64,000 bases of DNA, from positions 1 through 64,000 of the forward strand of contig DASSGH010000114.1 in assembly GCA_035693615.1 (NCBI GenBank), in the 5' to 3' direction. This DNA is from VAZQ01 sp035693615. Its GTDB lineage: Bacteria > Pseudomonadota > Alphaproteobacteria > Rhizobiales > Xanthobacteraceae. Numbering within the stretch: the stretch's first letter is position 1; the number at the start of each line of letters is the position of its first letter. Positions 8,963-16,914 of the stretch are shown piece by piece. Below the pieces are notes generated by a model. That model was not told the DNA's origin. It saw only the letters and a program-made list of their open reading frames with translations, and searched no databases. The translations under genes were made by a program, and so were the position numbers.

Positions 8963-9238
8963 GCAACGTGCTGCACCTCAGCTTCCCTTCCCGTTTAGGG
9001 AGCAGATCGAATTTGCCGCCCCAATAGTGATCCAAAGCAAACGCGCCTCGGTCAAGTCCGAGGCACCATGCGCTGACGGGTCGCCTTTGCCATCGCGCAT
9101 AACGCTGCTAATCTTCGACCGCGGCCCATGGTGCGCCGTAAGCGCGCCTTTTGTCCCGGAACGGCGCTTCCGGGTTGGCCGTTTCCCTACAAACGGGTGC
9201 CGTCGCACGACGGCGCACGCAACCCTCGCGCGGGCGAC
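8963..9238. other. Non-coding stretch with two perfect hairpins
   Basis: Between the GMC start and the molybdate genes I see no ORF of weight. Two perfect hairpins occur: GCCTCGG/CCGAGGC with a six-base loop at 9045-9064, and CCCGGAA/TTCCGGG with a six-base loop at 9155-9174. Neither is followed by a T-run. I find no match to a ModE-type operator. The region must contain the promoters for the divergent GMC and mod genes. Confidence 0.4.
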
Positions 9239-9298
9239 ATGCTCCATCGCGTCATTGCTTTTTTCCTTGCCCTCGGCCTGATCGACGCGCGTGCGTGA
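9239..9298 (+). pseudogene. Signal-peptide-like remnant in the modA position
   Basis: An ATG at 9239 opens 19 codons (MLHRVIAFFLALGLIDARA) and then stops with TGA at 9296. The peptide has exactly the shape of a Sec signal sequence: positive residue, hydrophobic core, small residues at the end. It ends six bases before the modB ATG and is in the same frame. In the usual order modA-modB-modC, a periplasmic molybdate-binding protein would occupy this place. I infer that modA was lost by an internal deletion leaving its signal peptide; a short leader peptide for modB is the alternative. Confidence 0.4.
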
Positions 9299-9304
9299 TC
9301 AGGC

Positions 9305-10000
9305 ATGCTCGAGCTCTCCCCCGAAGAATGGGTCGCGGTCCACCTGTCGCTGAAGATCGCGCTCGTCGCCACCGCGGTCGCGCTGCCGTTCGGGCTTGCG
9401 CTGGCTTGGCTGCTCGCGCGCAAGCAGTTCTGGGGCAAGGCGCTGCTCGACGGGCTCGTCCACATGCCGCTGGTCCTGCCGCCGGTCGTCACCGGCTATT
9501 TGCTCTTGATCTCCTTCGGCCGCCGCGGCCCGATCGGCGCGTTTCTCGCCGATCACTTCGGCATCGTGTTCTCATTCCGCTGGACCGGGGCGGCGCTCTC
9601 CTGCGGCGTGATGGGGTTCCCGCTGCTGGTGCGTCCGATCCGGCTCGCGATCGAAGCCATCGACCGCAAGCTCGAGGATGCCGCCGCCACGCTCGGCGCC
9701 GACCGCTTTTGGGTGTTCCTCACCGTCACATTACCGCTGGCGATGCCAGGGGTCATCGCAGGCATGGTGCTCTGCTTCGCCAAGGCGCTCGGCGAGTTCG
9801 GCGCAACCATCACCTTCGTCTCCAACATTCCGGGCGAGACCCAGACCATTTCCGCGGCCATCTATACGTTCACCCAAATCCCCGGCGGCGACGCTGCGGC
9901 AGGCCGGCTGGTGCTGGTGGCGATTGTGATCTCGCTGGCGGCGCTGATCGTGGCCGAATGGCTCGCGCGCCGCGCCGGCACGCGCTTCCACGGGGAATAA
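9305..10000 (+). CDS. modB: Molybdate ABC transporter permease ModB
   Basis: A 231-residue inner-membrane permease with about five or six helices. The family's EAA-type cytoplasmic loop is seen as LEDAAATLGADRFWVFLTVTLP (residues about 118-140), followed by GEFGATITFVSNIPGETQT, a stretch characteristic of ModB. The start MLELSPEEW follows a signal-peptide-like remnant by six bases. It is followed by modC after two bases, so the pair is co-translated. No modA lies next to it; the binding protein may be encoded elsewhere. Confidence 0.85.
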   Translation: MLELSPEEWVAVHLSLKIALVATAVALPFGLALAWLLARKQFWGKALLDGLVHMPLVLPPVVTGYLLLISFGRRGPIGAFLADHFGIVFSFRWTGAALSCGVMGFPLLVRPIRLAIEAIDRKLEDAAATLGADRFWVFLTVTLPLAMPGVIAGMVLCFAKALGEFGATITFVSNIPGETQTISAAIYTFTQIPGGDAAAGRLVLVAIVISLAALIVAEWLARRAGTRFHGE

Positions 10001-10002
10001 GC

Positions 10003-10683
10003 ATGCTGGCCATCGACGTGGAGAAGCGGCTGGGCGACTTTGCGCTTACGGTGCGCTTCAAGACCGCGGGCGGCGTGACCGCCTTGTTCGGCGCCTCGGG
10101 CGCGGGCAAGACGACGCTCGTCAACATGATCGCCGGGCTGATCGCGCCTGACCGGGGTCGCATCCGGCTCGACGACACCGTGCTGTTCGACTCCGCCGCA
10201 CGGATCGACGTGTCGGCGCACCGCCGTCGCATCGGCTATGTCTTTCAGGAAGGCCGGCTGTTCCCGCATTTGAGCGTGGCCGCGAACCTCGACTACGGCC
10301 GGCGCATGTGCGGCCTCGCCCGCGACGGCGCCGAAACGGCGCGTATCCTCGATTTGCTCGACATCGGCCACCTGCTCGATCGGCGGCCGGGAAAACTCTC
10401 CGGCGGTGAGCGCCAACGCGTCGCCTTCGGTCGCGCGCTGCTGATGCGCCCGCGGCTCCTTCTGCTCGATGAGCCGCTCGCCTCGCTCGACGCCCCGCGT
10501 AAGCGCGAGATCTTACCCTATCTGGAAAAGCTGCGCGATGAGGTGCCCATGGTTTACGTCAGTCACCACGCACCGGAGTTGAAGCGCATCGCCACCTCGG
10601 TGGTGCTGCTCGATGCCGGCCGCGTAGCAGCGACCGGCGGCATCGAGGTGCTCGACGCGGCGACGGCGGAGCTGATGGGATAA
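10003..10683 (+). CDS. modC: Molybdate ABC transporter ATPase ModC, short form without Mop domain
   Basis: A 226-residue ATP-binding subunit. Walker A GASGAGKTT is at residues 30-38, the signature LSGGE at 132-136 and Walker B LLLLDEP at 152-158, with a switch His in YVSHH near 187. The protein ends after the ABC domain (TAELMG), whereas classical ModC proteins are about 350 residues and carry a C-terminal Mop (TOBE) domain that senses molybdate. The stop is followed at once by the convergent VOC gene. So the oxyanion-sensing domain is absent, and specificity (molybdate versus tungstate) is uncertain. Confidence 0.8.
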   Translation: MLAIDVEKRLGDFALTVRFKTAGGVTALFGASGAGKTTLVNMIAGLIAPDRGRIRLDDTVLFDSAARIDVSAHRRRIGYVFQEGRLFPHLSVAANLDYGRRMCGLARDGAETARILDLLDIGHLLDRRPGKLSGGERQRVAFGRALLMRPRLLLLDEPLASLDAPRKREILPYLEKLRDEVPMVYVSHHAPELKRIATSVVLLDAGRVAATGGIEVLDAATAELMG

Positions 10684-10717
10684 TCCTCGCTCCGCGGCCA
10701 GCTTCAAGAGCGCCGCT

Positions 10718-11170
10718 TCAGCTCGGTGCCATGCCCTTGTCCTTGAGCTCCTTGATCGCCTTGGCGGTCTTGGCGAGATGCGCGAGCCCCATTCCGCGCA
10801 GCACGTGCGGCGCCTTGGTGAACTGAATATTGTCATAGCCGATGATCTCGATGCGATTGCCCCACGGATCGAGGAAGTCGAGAAACGGACCGGGCAACGG
10901 CTTAACGCCAGCGGCCGCGAGCGCGCGGCGCACCGCGTCCTTGTCGTCGACCACGAGCCCGAAATGACGGCCGTCGTCGGGCGGTTGCCGGCGGCCCTTC
11001 TGCAGCGCGAGGAATTGGTCGCCCAGGTCGATGAACGCCGAGGTCTTGCTCTTGCCACGCAGCTTGAACTCGAACAGACGGCCGTAGAAGGCCAGCGCCT
11101 CGTCGATATCGCCGACCTCAAGCGCGACATGGTTGAAACCGACGGCGCGTGCTTTGCTTGCTTCCGGCAT
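10718..11170 (-). CDS. VOC-superfamily (glyoxalase/dioxygenase fold) protein
   Basis: A 150-residue two-repeat VOC protein. Metal-ligand positions are visible: His14 in GFNHVALEV, His69 in GRHFGLVV, and the acidic residue in DPWGNRIEII near 108, the canonical end of the second repeat. Such proteins are glyoxalases, extradiol dioxygenases or resistance proteins, so the substrate cannot be named. A long in-frame extension upstream runs antisense to the BtuF-like gene and is not used. It is divergent from that gene and convergent with modC. Confidence 0.75.
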   Translation of the reverse strand: MPEASKARAVGFNHVALEVGDIDEALAFYGRLFEFKLRGKSKTSAFIDLGDQFLALQKGRRQPPDDGRHFGLVVDDKDAVRRALAAAGVKPLPGPFLDFLDPWGNRIEIIGYDNIQFTKAPHVLRGMGLAHLAKTAKAIKELKDKGMAPS

Positions 11171-11272
11171 GGCAGTCTCCGACAATCCGCCCTGCACGTC
11201 ATGTGGTGATGTCACCGCCGCCGGCCAATAGGGCAGCGGCGCCGCCGTCCCGATGCAAGAGCAAATCTCGCG

Positions 11273-12070
11273 ATGTTTCCGCCGGCGCGCATCGTCTGTC
11301 TCACCGAAGAGACCGTGGAGACGCTCTACCTCCTCGGCGAGGAACGGCGCATCGTCGGCGTCTCCGGCTATGCGGTGCGCCCGGCGCGGGTGCGCCGGGA
11401 AAAGCCGCGCATCTCTGCCTTTATCTCCGCCGATTTCGATAAAATCCTCGCGCTCGAACCCGACCTCGTTCTCGCCTTCTCCGACCTGCAGGCCGACCTC
11501 GCCGCCGAGCTGATCCGCCGCAACGTCGCGGTCCATGCCTTCAACCAGCGCAACGTTGCCGGCATTCTCGACATGATTCGCACGCTCGGCGCACTGGTCG
11601 GCGCGGCGGCCAAGGCCGATGCGCTCGCGGCGGGACTCGAGCGGCGGCTGGCGCGGGCGCGCGAGCGCGCCGCCGCGCTTTTTCGACATCCTCGGGTCTA
11701 TTTCGAGGAATGGGACGAGCCGATGATCTCCGGTATCTGCTGGGTCGCTGAGCTCATCGAGATTGCCGGCGGCATCGATCCATTCCCCGCGCTGTCCCGG
11801 CGCAAGAACGCCAAGGAGCGCATCGTATCGAGTCAGGACCTGATCGCCGCCAACCCTGACATCATCGTCGGCTCCTGGTGCGGGAAGAAGTTCGTGCCGG
11901 GGAAGGTCGCGGCGCGCGCAGGCTTCGCCGACATTGCCGCCGTGCGCGAGGGCTTCCTCCGCGAGATCAAATCGCCGCTCATTCTGCAGCCGGGGCCGGC
12001 GGCGTTGACCGACGGCCTCGACGCGCTCGCCGCCATCATCGAAGAATGGGCGGCGGCGCGGGGTAGTTAG
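11273..12070 (+). CDS. BtuF-like cobalamin/Fe-chelate binding protein lacking a signal peptide
   Basis: A 265-residue protein of the helical-backbone periplasmic-binding class (TroA/BtuF type): an N-lobe with RIVCLTEETVETLYLLGE, the PDLVLAFSDLQ strand, a long linker helix (residues about 105-135), and a C-lobe with NPDIIVGSWCGKKF. The family normally binds vitamin B12 or ferric chelates in the periplasm. No signal peptide or lipobox is seen from the ATG at 11273, so this copy appears cytosolic unless a different start exists. Downstream are a DUF4430 gene and a multi-pass membrane gene, a combination that hints at corrinoid handling. Confidence 0.75.
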   Translation: MFPPARIVCLTEETVETLYLLGEERRIVGVSGYAVRPARVRREKPRISAFISADFDKILALEPDLVLAFSDLQADLAAELIRRNVAVHAFNQRNVAGILDMIRTLGALVGAAAKADALAAGLERRLARARERAAALFRHPRVYFEEWDEPMISGICWVAELIEIAGGIDPFPALSRRKNAKERIVSSQDLIAANPDIIVGSWCGKKFVPGKVAARAGFADIAAVREGFLREIKSPLILQPGPAALTDGLDALAAIIEEWAAARGS

Positions 12071-12088
12071 CATGTGGGGATCGTATTA

Positions 12089-12127
12089 GAGCGCATCGCG
12101 TGAGTGGAACTATCGCGCGACGCACTC
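12089..12127. repeat. Imperfect hairpin after the BtuF-like gene
   Basis: GAGCGCATCGCG at 12089-12100 pairs with CGCGACGCACTC at 12116-12127 at 10 of 12 positions across a 15-base loop. It lies 18 bases past the stop at 12070 and before the DUF4430 start. It could be an attenuating terminator or a degenerate palindromic element; there is no T-run. Confidence 0.35.
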
Positions 12128-12176
12128 GATGCAGACCGAGTTGCCGTTTCGATCTGCACCAATCAAGGGAAATTCG

Positions 12177-12602
12177 ATGATGGCAACATGCCGCTGCAAT
12201 CCACTCACCCGTCGCGCCGCCGCGATTCTGCTAGCGGCCTTCTCGTTCGCTGCTGCGGCGGGCGATCGGGCGCAGGCGCAAAGCGCAACCGTTCGCCTGG
12301 TCATCGACTATGGCGACGGAGTGATCAAGACCATCACCGGCCTTCCCTGGACGAAGGGCAGCACGGTGCTCGATGTGATGAACACGGCCAAGAGCCGCCC
12401 GCATGGAATAGGCTTCGGCTATACCGGCAGCGGCGCCTCCGCGTTTCTCACTCAGATCGATGACACCGCCAACGAGGGCGGGGGTAAGAAAAACTGGCAG
12501 CTCTGGGTCAACACGAGCTATGCTGATAAGAGCTTCGCTGTCCATGACGTGCAGCCGCTGGACGTGGTGTTCTGGCGCTTCACGATGCAGGAAAGGAAAT
12601 GA
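12177..12602 (+). CDS. Secreted DUF4430 protein (transcobalamin C-terminal-like domain)
   Basis: A 141-residue exported protein. Residues 1 to about 35 are a signal peptide (TRRAAAILLAAFSFAAAAG). The mature part is one DUF4430 domain: a first strand pair TVRLVIDYGDGVIKTI, the TVLDVMNTA helix, GGKKNWQLWVNTSYADK and the closing DVQPLDVVFWRF. The same fold forms the C-terminal cap of animal intrinsic factor/transcobalamin, so it may bind cobalamin-like ligands. AAGGGA lies six bases before the ATG. Its stop overlaps the start of the next gene (ATGA), implying coupled translation. Confidence 0.75.
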   Translation: MMATCRCNPLTRRAAAILLAAFSFAAAAGDRAQAQSATVRLVIDYGDGVIKTITGLPWTKGSTVLDVMNTAKSRPHGIGFGYTGSGASAFLTQIDDTANEGGGKKNWQLWVNTSYADKSFAVHDVQPLDVVFWRFTMQERK

Positions 12603-13198
12603 TCGCGATGGCTCTGATGGCAAGGCTCCGATGCGCGCTGGGCGGCCAAGCGCCGCCCGCGACTGAACTCGCGCTGGCGCTGAGCCTCGTGGCGCTCGAC
12701 GTGGTTGCGCGCTTGGCGCCGCACGCCCCGAATTTCTCGCCGCTCGCCGCCAGCGCGCTGTTTGCCGGGGCGGTATTGGCAAGCCGCCCCTTAGCCCTGG
12801 CGGTGCCGCTTGCGGCGATGCTCCTCAGCGACCTCGTCCTCGGTTACCCCGATTGGGTCGTCATGGCCGCCGTCTACGGCGCGCTTGCGCTCCCCGTGCT
12901 GCTTGGCATGTGGGCAGCCGCGCGCAGCGCGGTCGTGCTCGCTCCGCTGGCACTCGGTTCGTCCTTGTTCTTCTTCGCGAGCACGAATTTTGCCGTGTGG
13001 GGGTCGAGCGGCATGTACGCGGCAGATCTCAACGGGCTCGTTCGTTGCTACGTCGCGGCGCTGCCGTTTCTGCGCAACACCGTCCTCGGCGACATGTTCT
13101 GGACCGGGCTCCTGTTCGGCGGCTGGTGGAGCGCGAAATTCCTGTTCACCCGGGCGACGGCCGGCATGTTGTCCTCGATCGGTCATGTGCGGGCTTGA
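12599..13198 (+). CDS. DUF6580 / ECF S-component-like membrane protein
   Basis: A 199-residue hydrophobic protein with about five or six helices. It resembles the DUF6580 group and ECF-transporter substrate-binding S components: an N-terminal LVALDVVARLAPHAPNFSPLAASALFAGA segment, a short loop DLVLGYPDWV, and FWTGLLFGGWW near the end. The start ATG overlaps the preceding stop, so it is translated together with the DUF4430 protein. I infer that a secreted binding protein and a membrane carrier act together, possibly on a corrinoid; no ECF ATPase or T component is nearby. Its stop lies inside a palindromic repeat. Confidence 0.65.
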   Translation: MIAMALMARLRCALGGQAPPATELALALSLVALDVVARLAPHAPNFSPLAASALFAGAVLASRPLALAVPLAAMLLSDLVLGYPDWVVMAAVYGALALPVLLGMWAAARSAVVLAPLALGSSLFFFASTNFAVWGSSGMYAADLNGLVRCYVAALPFLRNTVLGDMFWTGLLFGGWWSAKFLFTRATAGMLSSIGHVRA

Positions 13199-13259
13199 CC
13201 CGCGCATCCATCGGCTTCGTCAGTTGGATGGATTACCAGGTCAAGCCCGGCAATGACGG
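13180..13259. repeat. Palindromic intergenic repeat, copy 1
   Basis: Imperfect inverted repeat. The left arm begins CGGTCATGTGCGGGCTTGAC, the right arm read on the other strand begins CCGTCATTGCCGGGCTTGAC; the arms extend to about 33 bases around a loop of roughly 14. The left arm includes the stop codon of the DUF6580 gene. It sits between convergent genes, so a bidirectional terminator role is plausible. Three relatives occur in the window. Confidence 0.7.
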
Positions 13260-13289
13260 TAAGGATAGCGGCAGGCAACGTCGCGCACC

Positions 13290-15068
13290 TCACCCCAGGC
13301 GCGACCATAGATCGCGCGCGGCTTTCTTGAGCTTGGCCGCAAGCGTCGCGGGCTCCTCGTCCTGCGCGAGCCGCAGGCCGACGCTGGCGAGGCGGCCGTC
13401 CGCGACCCGGTGTGCCACCAGCGCGATTGGCCCCAGCGGGACGACGTCGCCCTGCTTCGGCCGGCGTTTGATTTCATCGGCGAAGTGATCGGCCAGCGTC
13501 ATGTCCGCGTCCTGCGGCGCGATCGACAGGCCGTAAATGTCCGCGAGCGCACCGAGCGTGACGTCCCCGGACACGAAGAAATCACCGAGCAGCCGCGGAT
13601 CGGGCGCGGTCGGCGGTGGCATGTCGACGAAGAAGCGATCGAGCGCCTGCGCCTTCTCGGGCGGCGCCAGCACATAGACGTAGTCGCCCGCCCGCACCGG
13701 CTGCGATTCGAGCGGGCTCAGGATCTTCTGCTCGCGCACCACGAGTGTCGGCCGCGCCCAGGACGGCAACAAGCCGCGCTTCAAATAGGGGCTGTTGGCC
13801 GCAACTGGATAGCCCACGATCTCCTGCTCAAGCTGGCCGGGCAGGTCGAGTTCGACCCGGCGCGGCAATGGATCGTGCCGCGGCAGCGCGATGTGCAGCC
13901 GCCGCGCGGCCGCGGCAATCGTCCAGCCTTGGATCAGGAGCGAGCTCAACACCACTACGAAGGCGATGTCGAAATAGACGTGGGCGTTGGGCAGCCCGAT
14001 AAGCATCGGGATGGAGGCGAGGAAAATCCCCACCGCCCCGCGCAGCCCGACCCACGAGATGAAGGCCTTCTCCCGCCCCGCGAAGCGAAACGGCGCGAGA
14101 CACAAGAACACAGCGGCGGGACGCGCAATAAACATGAGCACGGCAGCCACCGCCAGCGCCGGCAAGATGCTCTCGATGAGACGTCCTGGCCAAACCAGCA
14201 GGCCGAGCAGCACAAACATGACGATTTGTGCGAGCCAAGTCACGGCATCGAGAAACGCCACCACCGTGTTGTGGGCGCGCGTGGGGCGATTGCCGACCAC
14301 CAGGCCGGCAAGATAGACGGCGAGAAAGCCCGAGGCGTGCAGCGCCGAGGCTAGGCCGAAAATGACGAGCGCACTCGTCGCCACGAATGGCGCGTGCAGG
14401 CCCTGCGCCAACGCCAGCCGGTTGAGCACGACGACGATGGCTCGCCCGCCGAGCACACCGATGACGGTGCCGAGCACCGCCTGCTCGGCGAGCACGGCAA
14501 GAACCTGCTGCCATGAGCGATCACCGACGGTGAGGAATTCGACCAGAATGATGGTCAGCAGCACCGCGAACGGATCGTTGCTGCCCGACTCGACCTCGAG
14601 CGTCGCACCGACCCGCGGCCGCAGGCGCAATCCGCGGGCATGAATGAGAAAGAACACTGCCGCGGCATCGGTCGAGGCTACAACCGCGCCGACCAGCAGC
14701 GCCTCGGTCCAGCTCATGGCGAGCAGATACTTGGCGACCGGCGCTGTTAGCGCCGCGGTCACTAACACCCCGACGGTCGCCAGTGTGACGGCCGGCGCCA
14801 GCACGCTGCGGAAGGTCGCAAATCGCGTGCGCAAGCCGCCGTCAAAGAGGATCAGCGCCAGCGCGATCGAGCCCACCACGTAAGTGGTGCGCACGTCATC
14901 GAACTGCAGGTGACCGGGGCCGGCCTCGCCCGCGGCCATGCCGACGATCAGGAACACCAGCAGCAGCGGCGCGCCGAAGCGCATCGCCACCACGCTCGAC
15001 ATGATGCCGGCCAGGACCAGGAGGGCCCCGAGCAGAATGCCGATGCTGATCGTGTCGAGCGCCGCCAT
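13290..15068 (-). CDS. Potassium/proton antiporter, CPA1 family (CvrA/NhaP2 type)
   Basis: A 592-residue inner-membrane antiporter. The first 390 residues hold about 12 helices with the family's ILFDGGLRT in helix 3, ASTDAAAVFFLI and SGSNDPFAVLL in the core, and SWVGLRGAVGIFLAS near 340, the cation-binding Asp/Gly motifs of CPA1. A TrkA-C-like domain (about 400-480: LGxEIVGYPV...GDYVYVLAPPE) and a C-terminal CorC/HlyC-like domain follow, as in NhaP2 proteins. The length is normal for the CvrA type. It would export K+ for protons in response to osmotic or ionic change. Confidence 0.85.
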   Translation of the reverse strand: MAALDTISIGILLGALLVLAGIMSSVVAMRFGAPLLLVFLIVGMAAGEAGPGHLQFDDVRTTYVVGSIALALILFDGGLRTRFATFRSVLAPAVTLATVGVLVTAALTAPVAKYLLAMSWTEALLVGAVVASTDAAAVFFLIHARGLRLRPRVGATLEVESGSNDPFAVLLTIILVEFLTVGDRSWQQVLAVLAEQAVLGTVIGVLGGRAIVVVLNRLALAQGLHAPFVATSALVIFGLASALHASGFLAVYLAGLVVGNRPTRAHNTVVAFLDAVTWLAQIVMFVLLGLLVWPGRLIESILPALAVAAVLMFIARPAAVFLCLAPFRFAGREKAFISWVGLRGAVGIFLASIPMLIGLPNAHVYFDIAFVVVLSSLLIQGWTIAAAARRLHIALPRHDPLPRRVELDLPGQLEQEIVGYPVAANSPYLKRGLLPSWARPTLVVREQKILSPLESQPVRAGDYVYVLAPPEKAQALDRFFVDMPPPTAPDPRLLGDFFVSGDVTLGALADIYGLSIAPQDADMTLADHFADEIKRRPKQGDVVPLGPIALVAHRVADGRLASVGLRLAQDEEPATLAAKLKKAARDLWSRLG

Positions 15069-15168
15069 CGTCTACAAATCCCGGCTCCCATTGGTAATCC
15101 CCACGCCCCGCGCGGCAACTGCTAATTATCATGCCGCGCAGTTGGGCTGGCCATTGACGGAGTGCGGC

Positions 15169-16071
15169 TTGAGATCCAATCCTGCCCCTGGCCGGCCCGA
15201 CTCATCGGCGATCGCGGCCGGCATCGCCTGCGGCGCCGGCGCAGCCCTGTTCTGGGCGGCGGGTTTCGTCGCGGCGCGGCATGGCATCGCCGTCGGCTTT
15301 TCGCCCGCGGAGATCGTCTTTCACCGCTTTGTCTGGGCGGGCCTCGTCTTCTTGCCGTTCGTCGCGCGACAGGGCTTCGGCGACCTCGGCGGAGTGGGCT
15401 GGTGGAGGGGAGCGTCGCTGACGCTGCTCGGCGGGCCGCCGCTATCGTTCCTGAGCTATGCCGGGTTCCTGTTCGTACCGCTCGCCCACGGCGGGGTAAT
15501 CCAGCCCTCCTGCGCCGCGCTCGGAGGGCTCGCGCTGGCGACGCTGGTGCTCAAGGAGAAGCTTCCGGCGCAGCGCGCCGCGGGGGCCGCGGTCATCGTC
15601 GCAGGACTTGGCGTGATCGGCGGCGACGCGCTGGCGACGATCGGCGCGCATGGGCTGATCGGCGACCTCTCTTTCGCTACCGCCGGGCTGATGTTCGCGG
15701 CGTTCGCGACGCTGCTGCGGCGCTGGCACATCGCGCCGACGCGCGCGGTCGCAGTCACGAGTGTGCTCTCGCTCGTCGACGTTCCGATCCACTGGCTTGC
15801 CTTCGGCTTCGCGCACATGATCGCACTGGGACTAGGGCCGAACCTCGTGCAGCTGGTCATGCAAGGCATTTTCGCCGGCGCCGGTGCGACCTATCTCTTC
15901 ACGCGCTCGGTCGTGCTGCTCGGCGCAGGCCGCGCCGCGGTGTTTCCCTCGCTGGTGCCGGGCTTCACGCTGCTGATCGGATTTCTCGCGCTCGGCGAGG
16001 TGCCGAGCCTCGCCCAGCTCGCGGGGTTTGCCCTCGTCCTCGCCGGGTTCCGCCTGACGCAGAAGAGTTGA
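15169..16071 (+). CDS. EamA/DMT-family transporter
   Basis: A 300-residue inner-membrane protein made of two EamA repeats of about five helices each (10 in total). Landmarks are AALFWAAGFVAARHGI in helix 1, LSYAGFLFVPLAHGGVIQPS, the ALGGLALATLVLKEKL repeat end, and in repeat two VVLLGAGRAAVFPSLVPGFTLLIGFLALGEVPSL. No ATG or GTG is available in frame near the expected N-terminus; the TTG at 15169 has GGAG six bases upstream and gives normal length, with TTG at 15154 as alternative. The family exports metabolites such as amino acids; substrate unknown. Confidence 0.75.
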   Translation: MRSNPAPGRPDSSAIAAGIACGAGAALFWAAGFVAARHGIAVGFSPAEIVFHRFVWAGLVFLPFVARQGFGDLGGVGWWRGASLTLLGGPPLSFLSYAGFLFVPLAHGGVIQPSCAALGGLALATLVLKEKLPAQRAAGAAVIVAGLGVIGGDALATIGAHGLIGDLSFATAGLMFAAFATLLRRWHIAPTRAVAVTSVLSLVDVPIHWLAFGFAHMIALGLGPNLVQLVMQGIFAGAGATYLFTRSVVLLGAGRAAVFPSLVPGFTLLIGFLALGEVPSLAQLAGFALVLAGFRLTQKS

Positions 16072-16119
16072 TGCCAACGCGGCGGCGTCTGCCCGCCACT
16101 GTACCCGCGCATAGCGCCG

Positions 16120-16914
16120 TCAAACTCCACGGAGCGCGCGCCGCGGCAAGTAGTGCAACACGCGCTGCTCCACCAGGATTACGGCGAGATAAGCGATCCC
16201 GCCGACGACGGTCAGCATGACGATGGCGACGAACACCATGGCCGTATTCGCTTGGCCCTCGCCGAATGCCAGCAGATAGCCGAGGCCGAGATTGCCGCCG
16301 ACTAGCTCGCCTACCACCACGCCGACGACAGCGAGCGTCGAGGCGATGCGCAGACCTGCAAACAACGGCGGCAGCGAGGCTGGGAATTCGATCTTCCAGA
16401 AGATTTGCGCGCGGCTCGCCGTGAATGCCCGCGCGAGATTGATCAGGTCCGGATCCACCGTGCGGATCGCGGTGAGCACGTTCACCATGACGGGAAAAAA
16501 CACGATAAGAACGGCGACCAGGATCTTCGGATAGACGGTGAAGCCCATCCAGAGGATGAACAGCGGCGCGAATGCGACCTTGGGCGCGATCTGCAGCGCC
16601 AGGATGTAGGGCGACAGCGCGAACTCGGCGGTCGGCGACATGCCCAGTACATAGCCGAAGAACGCGCCGAGCAGACTCCCGAGCAGGAAGCCGGCGATCA
16701 CTTCGGCCGCGGTGATGCCGGTATGGGTCGCGAGCCCACTCACCGCTAGCATGCGCAGGAATTCGTCGAACACGGAGGACAAGGGCGGGATGATGAAGAT
16801 GGGAATGCCGAGAAACCCCGGCCCCCATTGCCACGCTGCCAGAAAGACAAGCAGCAAGGCCACGCTGACAGCCGTTCCTCTGCGCGCCAGTGAGGGGTTC
16901 GCCGTGACTTTCAC
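16120..16914 (-). CDS. ABC transporter permease, SsuC/TauC/NitT type
   Basis: A 264-residue permease with about six helices. It shows the BPD_transp_1 EAA loop (NLARAFTASRAQIFWKIEFPASLPPLFAGLRIA, residues about 150-185) typical of sulfonate/nitrate/taurine importers. Its start overlaps the stop of the upstream ATPase gene by four bases. The solute-binding protein is encoded divergently at 17836. The set would import an organic anion or a precursor molecule; the sequence does not fix which. Confidence 0.85.
   Translation of the reverse strand: MKVTANPSLARRGTAVSVALLLVFLAAWQWGPGFLGIPIFIIPPLSSVFDEFLRMLAVSGLATHTGITAAEVIAGFLLGSLLGAFFGYVLGMSPTAEFALSPYILALQIAPKVAFAPLFILWMGFTVYPKILVAVLIVFFPVMVNVLTAIRTVDPDLINLARAFTASRAQIFWKIEFPASLPPLFAGLRIASTLAVVGVVVGELVGGNLGLGYLLAFGEGQANTAMVFVAIVMLTVVGGIAYLAVILVEQRVLHYLPRRALRGV

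Noticed and set aside
9151..10002. Long N-terminal extension of ModC (510 residues)
   Set aside because: It lies out of frame over modB. The ABC ATPase starts at the ATG at 10003 immediately after modB.
11171..11272. Cobalamin riboswitch before the BtuF-like gene
   Set aside because: The gap is only about 100 bases and has no B12-box-like sequence.
11171..12073. N-terminal extension of the VOC gene to about 451 residues
   Set aside because: The extra part is antisense to the BtuF-like gene; the VOC fold starts at MPEASKAR.
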